From positions 247,902,830-247,966,829 of the forward strand of contig OV884057.1 of assembly GCA_930367215.1 (NCBI GenBank): a DNA stretch of 64,000 nucleotides, given 5' to 3'. Positions 54,855-64,000 of the stretch are shown piece by piece. The notes under the pieces were generated by a model. The model was not told where the DNA came from. It was given only the letters and a program-made list of their open reading frames with translations, and did not search any database. The DNA comes from Pollenia angustigena. Its lineage: Eukaryota > Arthropoda > Insecta > Diptera > Polleniidae. Made by a program: the position numbers and the translations under genes. Numbering within the stretch: the first letter of the stretch is position 1; each line of letters starts with the position of its first letter.

Positions 54855-55942
54855 ATGAAATTCGATGAGCTAAAAGTTGAGCAGCTGAAGAAAGAGTTGG
54901 GCAAGTTGGATCTGCCAACTGCAGGAAATAAAGCTGAGCTGCAGAAAAGGATAATCGATGAATTTAAGCGACACAATATTGACATAGCAGCTTATGAATT
55001 TGATGAAAATGAAAAAATAGAAGTTGCTACCCGTGCAGTAACAAGCAACATGGAACTTAGCACAATGTTTGCTGCTATGATGCAAAAAATGGAGGAAAAT
55101 TCAAGAAACATGGAGAAATTGGCAATGGAAAATTCAAGCATCATCGTAGCCGAAATTCAAGAAAATTCTATAGTGGCAAACGAAAAACTTCAGGCTACTA
55201 TTGAAAAACTTGAGAAGCTTCAAGAGATTTCTACTGTTATAAACGAAAGGATAGAAGATATGGAAATAGAATTATCTGATGTAAGAACACAAGTCTCGGT
55301 TTTTGATGAAAAACTACACCATCTGGAAGTAAAAGTTAATAGTCTTCAGTGCCAAGCGGTTCGAGTTTACCAGAAGTCTCTAGTAGAATTAAAGCCCCGA
55401 GTTTTGACGGCAGTTCACCATTTAATGTTTTTAAGTTTCAGTTTGATACAGTTGCCAACAAACATGCATGGAATAATGAAGAAAAAGGAACTGCGGCTGA
55501 AATTCTAGAAAGTGTACCAGTAAGTTGCAGAAACAATTATGGTGACATTATGGTAGCACTGCAACGCAAGTCTGGTGTTGAACACAGAAAAGAAATATAC
55601 AGAATGGAATTACGGGGCCGAGTACAAAAGGCAAACGAGACGTTAAAGGATTTCGCAGCTTACTTATCCAGGTGAAAGTCATCCGTTGCTAGATCATTTT
55701 AAGACCGAGATTTTCGTAAACGGTATACGGGATGCTGATGTGAAACTAGCGGTATGTGCATCACAGAAGCCATCATTTGCAGAAACGGTATCGTTTGCCT
55801 GGCACAGGAAACCCCTAGAAAAATTTCAAAACCAGATATATGCAAGATGCGCAAGATCGATATAACTGAAGACGACGAAAAAGATATTGTTAGGGAACAA
55901 AAGGACTTGAAGGAATTAATTATGCAATCAATTGGCAACTAA
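54855..55942 (+). pseudogene. Retrotransposon gag, frameshifted
   Basis: The first frame (54855 on) begins with a SAP-like helix pair (VEQLKKELGKLDLPTAGNKAEL) followed by a long coiled coil. At about 55349 the gag homology moves to another frame with APSFDGSSPFNVFKFQFD, typical of Gypsy-class capsid proteins (FDG...WxxFKxQF). After 55672 it shifts again (FVNGIRDADVKLAV, then AETVSFA), and the last part returns at 55754. So at least three frame changes, no zinc knuckle kept, and no pol region follows. The copy is dead and is cut by the pogo-like element at 55963. Confidence 0.8.
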
Positions 55943-55962
55943 TGCCAACGTGAAATGCTATA

Positions 55963-56558
55963 CAGTACTTTTCGCTTATAGTCACATCCTATAGTTGCAA
56001 CCATTACGTGGACTATATCGCTAATGTGACTATAAGGCCAATTCACATATATGCCACTATAAGGTACATAACCGAATTCGAATATAATCAAGTTATGTGA
56101 TTAAAGGAAATAAAAAATGCATATAAATTACACCGACATCAGGCTTATGGTTTTACAACAGAGTTGCAAACTGTATAAAAAATACTTAAAATAATGACAA
56201 GATATGTATTTCATAACTGATACCAACGGCAAAAACTAATTTTTTACGAGTAGAGAGTTGAGGACAAAAATTAATGATTTAATTCATTTTTTTTTTTTTT
56301 TTGATGGATTTTTGATTCGAAGACTAAAAAGAACTTAGTAAATTTTGCTAATGTGACTATAACGCCATTAATTTGCTTTACTTTTCCCTTTGACTACTGT
56401 TAATAGATGGCATATATGGCAAATGTGCTTATATCGCTTAATTGACTATAACTTTAATATTTTATATTAAATTAACTTATAGTGGCAAAATAAACGGATA
56501 AAATGGACTATATCGCTAATGTGACTATAAGCGTAGTGACTATAAACAAAAAGTACTG
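55963..56558. mobile_element. pogo-like miniature element, GACTATA motifs
   Basis: Flanked by TA (55961-55962 and 56559-56560), ends CAGTACTTTTCGCTTATAGT and CAGTACTTTTTGTTTATAGT. GTGACTATA/TATAGTCAC and CTATATCGCTAATGTGAC recur many times inside. No transposase. Confidence 0.8.
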
Positions 56559-56856
56559 TAATTGCAGTAAAGATTGGCCATATTCAGCGAAACTTCAAAA
56601 CACCCAGAAAAACGTAACAATGTTAATTAAATAACAAAAAATTTTAAAATAAAATAATTTAAACTTGTTGAATTTTCTTTGCAAATTTTTTTAATTTAAA
56701 TTAAAAATATCATTTATTGAAACAAAAAATATTCACAATTTTAAATTTTTAAAATGTTTAGTAATCTATATAATCGTTTTGGAAATAGGAGCAAAATCAA
56801 CAACTTGTTTGCTTGTTTCTATGAATTTGGTATAAATTTGGTGATTAAAGACAATT

Positions 56857-56932
56857 CGTCGGTTGATTATTTAATTGTCGTATGTGGATACAAATTACAT
56901 ACGACATACGACAATTAAATAATCAACCGACG
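56857..56932. mobile_element. Foldback CGTCGGTTGATTATTT, copy 2
   Basis: Same family as 44302-44370. Flanks are AATT and AACT, a 4-bp duplication with one change. Confidence 0.75.
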
Positions 56933-57434
56933 AACTTTTAATTTTTGCTGTGTATACAAGCTAGGGATGGCAATCGGGATTGATTTTCGAAAATTCCATC
57001 GAACTTTCATAACTCGAATCACCATTATCCCAAAAAAAAACTTCGACTTATGGAGACTTCGAGTTACAGAATTTTCTTGTTGAAAAGAGAATAAATTGCT
57101 AACTTGTGTACATTTTGTATTTTTTGTTTAAAACAGGCACTATTTGAAAGCTTCATACCTAAGCATGTAGGTATGTATTTGTAATAAACAAGTTACAATG
57201 AAGTAAAATATCGGCATGGTTTGACTTCTAACTGCTGTAAACCAATTGAGGACTGCTATGTCGATAATTTTGTATATTTGGGTCTTAATCATTTTACTAA
57301 AGAGATGAGATACTGACTCAAACGAGTTGATAATTAATTCTTTATTTTTAAAAATCTATGAGACCGTACTAGCTGGGACACCATATTTATTGTCTGCTTC
57401 CTTTTTCTTGAATCCACCCTCGACTTCTTTTATA

Positions 57435-57655
57435 CAGGGGTGTCATGGAAATCGAAAACGTAAAACGAAAGAATTTTAAGAGTCGTATTTCAATAAGATT
57501 TCTGTAGAAAAAAAAATTTTATGAAAATTATTATACAAATAATGCTCTATTTAACAGAATTTTTGTTAAAAAATTGTAAAAATTCGATTAAAAGTTTAAT
57601 AAAAAGAACTGCCAAATTCTTTCGTTTTACGTTTTCAATTTCCATGGCACCCCTG
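57435..57655. mobile_element. CAGGGGTGTCATGGAAAT miniature element
   Basis: 221 bp, inverted arms of about 40 bp (CAGGGGTGTCATGGAAATCG and CAGGGGTGCCATGGAAATTG, both continuing AAAACGTAAAACGAAAGAATT). CAGGGG ends suggest hAT, but no 8-bp repeat flanks it. Confidence 0.75.
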
Positions 57656-57749
57656 ATAAACTTATATTTCCCTCCATCGAAAAACATTATAAAACACGTT
57701 TACTTGCCATGAAATAAACACATACAAATAATTTTAACATACCTATTTA

Positions 57750-57785
57750 GGCAAACCAAAAGATACGTGTGTCTTTTGGTTTGCC
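57750..57785. repeat. Perfect hairpin, 14-bp arms
   Basis: GGCAAACCAAAAGA, 8-base loop, then its exact complement. Confidence 0.85.
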
Positions 57786-58086
57786 AAAAGGGGATTTCCC
57801 CGAAAAAAAGAGCAAAGTAAAATATACAAACCTGCTAAACAAGCAAAAGAAAGCGAAATAAATAAACAAAATAAACAAAACAAGCAAAAAACTTCGAGTA
57901 TTTGGTTCGAGTTATGGAGAATTTCGAGTTATGGAAGTTCGAGCTAAGGAAGGAGAATTGTATGTAGTTTATTGTTTTAGATCTACTGCCAATCAAATTG
58001 CTTCGAGTAAGAGAAAATTCGAGTTAGAGAAGTTCGAGTTATGGGAGTTCGACTGTATTTATGAATTTTCAAAAGGTATTATGTAT

Positions 58087-58227
58087 CGTCACCTTAAATG
58101 CAAAAGGGCGTAACAACATATTTTTTTTTTTAATTTTAATAATTTTAGTCTATGTAGTGCAACATAATCAACCAAAACTTGATTTTTAATTTTTTGGTTG
58201 TTACGCCCTTTTGCATTTTAGGTGACG
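58087..58227. mobile_element. Foldback element, CGTCACCTTAAATGCAAAAG arms
   Basis: Arms of about 31 bp (CGTCACCTTAAATGCAAAAG, then GGCGTAACAAC) around an AT-rich centre. Confidence 0.75.
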
Positions 58228-58899
58228 TTATATAACATATATTTTTACAAAAGAAAAATAAGAATTATAAAAATAAAAAAACAACTGAAATATAATTTTT
58301 AATATTTTTTTTTTTTTGTATAGAGTATACAAATTCAATAAAAACGAACATTTTTGTACACAAAAATTATAAATCCCAAAAAATCCCGGGATTTATTTTT
58401 ATTATATTCGGGATTTCCCGTTTGGCATTCCTAATGCAAACACTATAAGCGTTTGTGTTTTCCATATTTCAACCTTACCGAACACTAAAAATCATTATAT
58501 TATTTTTATTTTCGCACACTGGTTCAAACACTTTTTTTATCTTAAAAATTTAAATCGCTAAAAATAAACTATTGTTTTTTGTAATAAATTAAAAAATGTG
58601 ATTTCACTCTCGTTATTTTTGAAAGTTATGATATCGAAAACGTAACATCATTAAATGGAAAAAAGATTTTATTTACGAAAAGTACATTTTAATGCGTAAA
58701 ACAAACATTTTCGATTCGAGAACGATAATCACATGTGACATTTTCTTTCACCAATCTGATATTGTTTTAATTACGTAACAATATCACTTAGTTTACTGGG
58801 AAGTACCTGTTTCATAAAAATATGTTTTTTTAAGTGTCGTTTTTTAACAAAAAGGTACTATTTTTATAAAGTACCTTATTAAAAACCATTTCTCTTCAT

Positions 58900-60830
58900 A
58901 AACATACTCTACTTCTTGTCATTAAAATCATCTCCCTTTTTTAATGTCACTGTAATCTTTTTTTTTTTTTTTTGGTTACTTTTGCTGCTGCTGTCGTTAT
59001 CGTTGTTGTTGCTGCAGTTTGCATTGTTCATATGGACAATTCACAATTCAAACTGTCAGCAATTGCTACAGATTCCAGTCGCATTCAACAATGTTGACAG
59101 CAGCTGATCTAGAAGACGACATTTTTTCTTTTTCTTGTTTAGTTTTTGCATCGTTTTTGTTGGGCTTTTTTCTTCTTTAACTGATGAATTTTTGGTTTCT
59201 TTTCTCCCAACAAAATTGTGTTTCCGTGCGATGATCACCTATTTGTTAAATATTTTTCTCATGATCAATAATATTGTAGAAGTCACATTTGAGCAGGGCT
59301 AAGCAATTGTACTTGTATGATGATGATCAGTCCTAAATAAGTATTTAAGGTAAAACTTTCAAGAAAAAATCCCAACATACCTAATGAACAAAATAATAAT
59401 GACGATGATAATGATCATTTTCACAATTTCGAAAACTACAATCAACTCAAGTTGGAATGATGACAGTTTTGTTCCGTGGCGATCAATGACTACGTATCAC
59501 CACAAAAGAGTAAATGAGTGAGTGGGGCTCTCACGACTAAAAAAAAAAAATTTTTGTTTTTCTTAAGGGCTTTTTTCACTTTATCTGCATACTACAATGG
59601 AAATGTTCGGCTATATACTCCTGCAGTAGAACGACTAGTTGTGATTATTGCATACTCTGCTATAAATGTCAACAATGTCACTTGAAATCTGTTTGACATT
59701 TCGGACGATCGCGCTTACGTTTGGCGAAGGTAATCATTTCGTACAACAAAAACAACAAAGACATTGGAAGCAGTAACATCAGCAATAAGATCCTTTTAAC
59801 AAACTTTGTTTCTTAAATATGTGTTTTTGTCTGTAGCCATCCATACCTCTGCTTATCCTCCTGCTCCCCCCTTGTTATGTCCTGTCAACCATATTCCATG
59901 CCTTAAAATGTCATACTCATATTCATGTTTAAAATAATGTTGTTGGTCTTTCAATGTTGCTGTTGTGTTTTGTTGCAACAGCAACAACATTGATTATAAG
60001 ATGAATACTGATACAGTTTTATATTGTTGTTATTATTACTGCTGCTGCTGTGTTATATGTCTGTCTGTCTGTCTTTTTGTTCGTTTCGTTATTGTCAAAT
60101 ATAATAATGTATGACTCGTTTAATACGCTGTTGCTTAAACTCAATCTTTAAATTAATTTTCTGTTTTTGCCTGCGATTTACAAGAATCCAGCCCAACAAA
60201 TCAGCAGCAACAGTATGACTCCAACCAAGTACTTGCACAATGGTATGCAGACATCGAGTGTGTATCAACAACCATACACACTCGATGGTTGGTAATATTT
60301 TAAGTTCGATATTGTTATAATTCTTCTCTTTTTTAAATGTTGCCTTAATTTTTGTTAAACTCGAATTCCTGCTCCTTTTGGGAGCTGTTATTTTATTTAT
60401 TTTTAGCTTTTCCTGTCTTCAGAAGCAAAACTGTTTGTGTGTGTGTGAGAGAGATTTTGTCTCTTCTGCTTTCAAATCTTTTGTGTAAATGTCTGTGTTG
60501 ACAATGAGTATCATTTTGTCGTTGTCCTGTCAAGCGTTACCATACAAATGACATTCGTACAAGACAGTCACTTATGTTGAAGTGATGTTAAATTAATGGT
60601 GGAATGCGTAAAAGGAACAAAAAGAATAAAACAGTGATAAATATGATGATGATGACGAACTGAAAAGAGAACAACACAAACAGTGGAAAGATGCTATTGT
60701 GAACAGAAGTAAAGGGGAAAAAAACATTTATGAATCTAGTTGCTATTTGTAAGAAATCTAGTAATAATATGTAAAATGATTGATTATGGCAGCAATCATT
60801 ACAAAGAGATTCTGTTAGATTCTAAAAACA
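58900..60830 (+). other. Repeat-poor intergenic stretch 3' of wg
   Basis: No element ends recognised. More C+G words than nearby, short CTG/GTT/TCTG repeats (58984-59020 and 60040-60075), and many ATGATGATG/GATCA words. It holds the exon-like segment 60185-60295. In Drosophila, DNA 3' of wg holds disc enhancers, so this is a natural place to look for control elements. Confidence 0.4.
60185..60295 (+). other. Exon-like open segment of unknown nature
   Basis: After a T-rich tract and AG (60183-60184) a frame opens: NPAQQISSNSMTPTKYLHNG, then MQTSSVYQQPYTLDGW and TAA at 60293-60295. A possible donor GTAATA overlaps the end (60292). Codon choice looks coding-like and the G+C is higher than nearby, but no family is recognised. 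The segment also contains a 14-bp perfect hairpin CATCGAGTGTGTAT (60252-60287). Confidence 0.3.
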
Positions 60831-61342
60831 ATTTTATACCCTACAATTGTTAGTCAACTGAGGCCCATATTGCACCTTATACCAGGTCGTCCCCTTTGAA
60901 TATCCCAATTAAGAATCATTTTCAGAGACAATAAAGCCTTGGTCTTTGTTTTTGTGTGCCATGGCGCACACTATACGTAGCGCTTCGGGACAAAAACTGC
61001 TGGTTATTACCTAAAGCTGCTTGCAAAAATTTTTTAAATTTTAAGGCCCATAGATAACGTCTATTATAGGTGCTAAAAATCGGCCTTAGCCTTCACTTGT
61101 ACCTCATAATTTCCAGGAATATGATCTTGCAAGTTAAAAGTTTCTCAAAAAAGCTAAAGATTATATGAGCCTAGTGTAGGCCTGATTTATAATGATTATT
61201 CATTTCCGAACCCAGACTCGGTGATATTGCAGTGACCCGGTACTCAGCAAAGCATCAAAACACACTCCCCTAAGATCTCCCTTAGAGCTCCTCTACTATC
61301 CTTCAAGGGCATGGGTTTCACAAAGCCGCCTGGAAGTCTACA

Positions 61343-61600
61343 TATATCGACCCATTTGCGCGAAATTATCGTATATGCCAATTTTTTTGAAATTGAGTTT
61401 TTGATGCAATCTTGTTCTACATTCAAAGATACGTCGCCTGAAAAAATATTGTAGGCGAATTCCACTTCGTTGCTCCAAAAATTGAATGTATATTTTCATA
61501 TTTATATTGCAAGTGATAGCAGAGAAAAGTATAAAAATGGGTCTCCTGTAAAATTTGGTTTTTGTAACATACGATAATTTCGCGCAAAGGGGTCGATATA
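61343..61600. mobile_element. Miniature element, TATATCGACCCATTTGCGCG ends
   Basis: Left TATATCGACCCATTTGCGCG and right complement TATATCGACCCCTTTGCGCG, both continuing AAATTATCGTAT: arms of about 34 bp, 258 bp overall. Confidence 0.8.
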
Positions 61601-61783
61601 GTGACCTCCGAGCTCCCAACAATATTACCTCTTATCAGTTCCACGGCCTTAAAATTTCTTACAACCTGCCCCTGGAATACAAAGCAGATCCTCAATACTG
61701 CTTTTCACCCTTGTCCATCGTCCTCAAGACATCATTACAAATAGCAAATCATTCATACAATGTGCCCTGACCTGATCTGTTTA

Positions 61784-62068
61784 AAGGCGCAACCATAATG
61801 TGCTAAAGTTGGCTTGAGCAAATGTGCGAATACAAGATAATTAAATGAGGCAAATCATATTGAGCTTAAGAAATTTTTTTGCTAAGTTTAATGAAACTTT
61901 CGTTTCCTTAAGCAAGGTGCGAATCTAATCGCACATTTCGTACGGAATCAAATGTTTTTTATTTTATTTATGTTTATTTAAATACATTTGAGAGACTTTT
62001 AGCTAATTTTTGACAGTAGGTTAAGCAAAGCTATGTATATTATAGTAAGGCCTTAATAATACTTCTGC
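61784..62068. mobile_element. GGCGCAACCATAAT element, unsplit copy
   Basis: AGGCGCAACCATAATGTGCT at the left and the worn counterpart ATTATAGTAAGGCC at the right. It lacks the TATACCC repeat present in 32529-33569 and so serves as the empty-site reference. Confidence 0.7.
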
Positions 62069-62334
62069 CTGCCATTTCCATCACACAATGCTCAATAGCC
62101 AGAAGATGTAGAAAAACTTCCTGAGCCGCTTGAGGAGTACTTCTCATGGCCCCTGTCATGCCGATTGAACCTCACCTCTGAGCCTTAGACATAAGGTTCC
62201 TCCGGCTTGATAGCCTTACTACCCCCATCAACCTCAGCATTAGTACGTAAGAATGGGTCTAATTTCCAAAGTGTATAGTCATCTCACTACTGACAGTGTA
62301 AGTCGCCAGTGTCTACCTGTCGATGATCTGTTGG

Positions 62335-63070
62335 CTTGGTAAAAGTACTTTTTATGTAAAGTTCTTTTAATAGAAAATGTACTTTTTTGTTTAAAGTACT
62401 TTTCATAGAAAATTCACTATTTTATAAATAGTACTTTTTATAAAAAAGTACTTTTTTTGTAAAGCACTTTTTGCACTTTTAATAAAAAAAGTACTTTTTG
62501 TTATAAAGCAGTTTTTATGAAAAACATATTTTTTTATAAAGCACTTTTATGAAAAGAGTACTTTTTTGTATTAATCACATTTTATGACAAAAAAAAATTT
62601 TTGAGTAAATCGCTTTTTATAAAAAAGTACGTTTTTATATAAAGTTCTTTTAATAGAAAAATAATTTTTTTTACAAAAAGTACTTTTTATATAAAGCATT
62701 TTTTATGAAAAAGTACTTCTTTATAAGGCACTTTTATGAAAAATTTACCTTCTTGTATAAAGCACTTTTTATGAAAAAATCACTTTTTATGAAAAAAGCA
62801 CTTTTTTGTATAAAAGTACTTTTTTGAATAAAGCCCTTTTTATGAAAAAAGTACTTTTTTGTATAAAGCACTTTTTATGAAAAAGTACTTTTTTGTATAA
62901 AGCACTTTTAATGAAAAAAGTACTTTTGTTTATAAAGTACTTTTTTATCGAAAAAATAAAACGTATATTTTTGAAACAAACTATTTCTTCTACAAATGTA
63001 TAACGTGCTTTTTTTTTAAAAAAGTACATTTTTTGTAAAAATAACATTCCTTAAAAGTACTTTTTCTCCA
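62335..63070 (+). repeat. Minisatellite, about 33-40 bp period
   Basis: Around twenty irregular units of AAAGTACTTTTTTGTATAAA and GCACTTTTTATGAAAA. Unit length varies and some units are half units. AAAGTACTTT is itself palindromic. Confidence 0.9.
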
Positions 63071-64000
63071 TAATTCGGAAAAAGAACTTTATATGTTATA
63101 TATTTTAGAGCTAAGTAGTATTGTTTTAAGAATTTTTTATAAAATTACGTTAAGATTGTACTTTTTTACAAAAGTAAATTTTTTCAGTAGCAAACATTTA
63201 GTAACCATTAATTTTTTTTCTTAATTAAAAAATAGTAATAACTAATATGTTTATTATACTGAGATGTCGTATGATTGTGAAACCAAAATCCTGAGGGACA
63301 AATATATCCTGAAAGTAGATTAGATCAACTACATGTTATTGATAAATAAATGAATGAATTCTAAAAGATACAATCAATAATCAATAATTAAAACATTTTA
63401 CTGTTTATTAGTTGTGATGGTGTTATTCATCCCGGAAAAGGTTGACTTATAAATTAACAAAACCGTTTTTAATTTCTCCCCAGATACAAAGACATCGCAG
63501 TAGGTACCAAACCAAACATAAAACATGATGCACTCATGTTTAACTTTAAACTAATTAACACACTCACTCATATACGCATACACTATTAATACGTTAACAA
63601 CTTTTAACAATTAATTGGAAGAAAATAGAAAAGTAAACTCACGCACGGAAAAAAAACACACTTTTCTACTGACTTTCAAAAGGAATCCATAGAGTGGGCA
63701 CAATGGAGGCAGTCAGCCAAACAAAGAATGGGAAACCACAATAAGCCATAATAATCAATATGCCATAATAAGTGTTGAAAGTATTGAAAATTGCCAAGCC
63801 ACCACAATGGACAATGGAGCACAACGACAGTAAAAGCTGTAACAAATGCTCAATAGTTTTCCTAGAGTTGTTCATTGGGGATTTCGTAATACAAAAACAA
63901 AAGAAGAAACGAAACGAAAAGAAATCAACACTTTGGACCGTCAGTCATATAAAAACATTCATTCACTTTGTTTGTTGGTCAGTTAGTGAGGGGCTTAAGA
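63071..64000. other. No gene recognised
   Basis: AT-rich. A TCTCCCCAG|ATACAAAGACATCGCA|GTAGGT segment near 63474-63505 resembles a tiny exon between splice sites, but with 16 bases it cannot be supported. In flies Wnt6 often follows wg. No Wnt motif is seen here. Confidence 0.4.

Larger units (their letters stand above)
56990..58055. mobile_element. pogo-like relic with TTCGAGTTATGGA motifs
   Basis: The right end is the complement of CAGTCGAACTCCCATAACTC next to TA (58056-58057). TTCGAGTTATGGAG-like motifs recur at both ends (56985-57070 and 57890-58055). The left end is decayed. A hAT-like MITE (57435-57655) and a small hairpin (57750-57785) lie inside. Confidence 0.55.

Noticed and set aside
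62787..63047. Minus-strand reading frame of 86 codons rich in Lys and Phe
   Set aside because: It lies wholly in the minisatellite and only translates its repeat unit.
63474..63505. Tiny exon between a good acceptor and a GT
   Set aside because: Sixteen bases with no frame or neighbour to join; such patterns are common by chance.
41900..64000. Wnt6 or another Wnt neighbour
   Set aside because: No Cys-rich Wnt motif was found on either strand; if present it lies beyond the window.

Overview
This window is AT-rich animal DNA from a fly. Its only intact gene is a complete wingless (Wnt1) gene on the + strand. Five coding exons (10982-11091, 16885-17147, 30934-31235, 37851-38257, 40747-41053) join in phase at consensus GT/AG sites and encode 462 residues, very close to Drosophila Wingless, including the insect-specific low-complexity insert. 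The near-identity to Drosophila, with four introns of 2.5 to 13.8 kb full of transposon debris, suggests a higher fly with a large genome, such as a blow fly or another calyptrate. That placement is an inference.

Layout. 1-9.6 kb upstream is a transposon graveyard: a minus-strand LINE broken by a nested element that carries a MADF-domain remnant, a decayed plus-strand jockey-like LINE, two pogo-like or Harbinger-like miniature elements and an internally deleted Tc1 element. 9.6-11.0 kb is the wg promoter side and 5' leader. Intron 1 (11.1-16.9 kb) holds a tRNA-derived SINE, a mariner relic with two miniature elements inside it, and an element built from a repeated GAGATAAAGCCAT motif. Intron 2 (17.1-30.9 kb) holds a satellite-like array at 19.5-21.5 kb, nested CCCAGCAAAAACTT elements with a SINE inside, and a spaced array of a GCGTCAAAGCGACAA motif. 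Intron 3 (31.2-37.9 kb) contains a hAT-like element with an exact 8-bp target duplication and at least four further insertions, up to three levels deep. Intron 4 holds an internally deleted mariner. Downstream of wg (41-64 kb) there is no other intact gene. That stretch has many more miniature elements, a mariner relic with a foldback element in its catalytic region, a 5' LTR plus broken gag of a tRNA-Leu-primed retrotransposon, a 58-bp perfect palindrome, a minisatellite at 62.3-63.1 kb, and a fairly repeat-poor stretch at 58.9-60.8 kb with an exon-like open segment.

The strongest unexplained signals are these. (1) A family of short elements with terminal motif CAAGGCGAATTC and about 8-bp target duplications, possibly linked to a dispersed coding-like core (VFVCVTP). 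(2) A swarm of TTA/TAA-flanked Harbinger-like miniature elements with at least ten different termini, several nested, two of them dated by an empty-site copy in the same window. (3) The 703-bp element with a MADF relic. (4) The spaced 15-20-bp motif array in intron 2. No CRISPR array, prokaryotic operon, rRNA gene or intact tRNA gene was seen.
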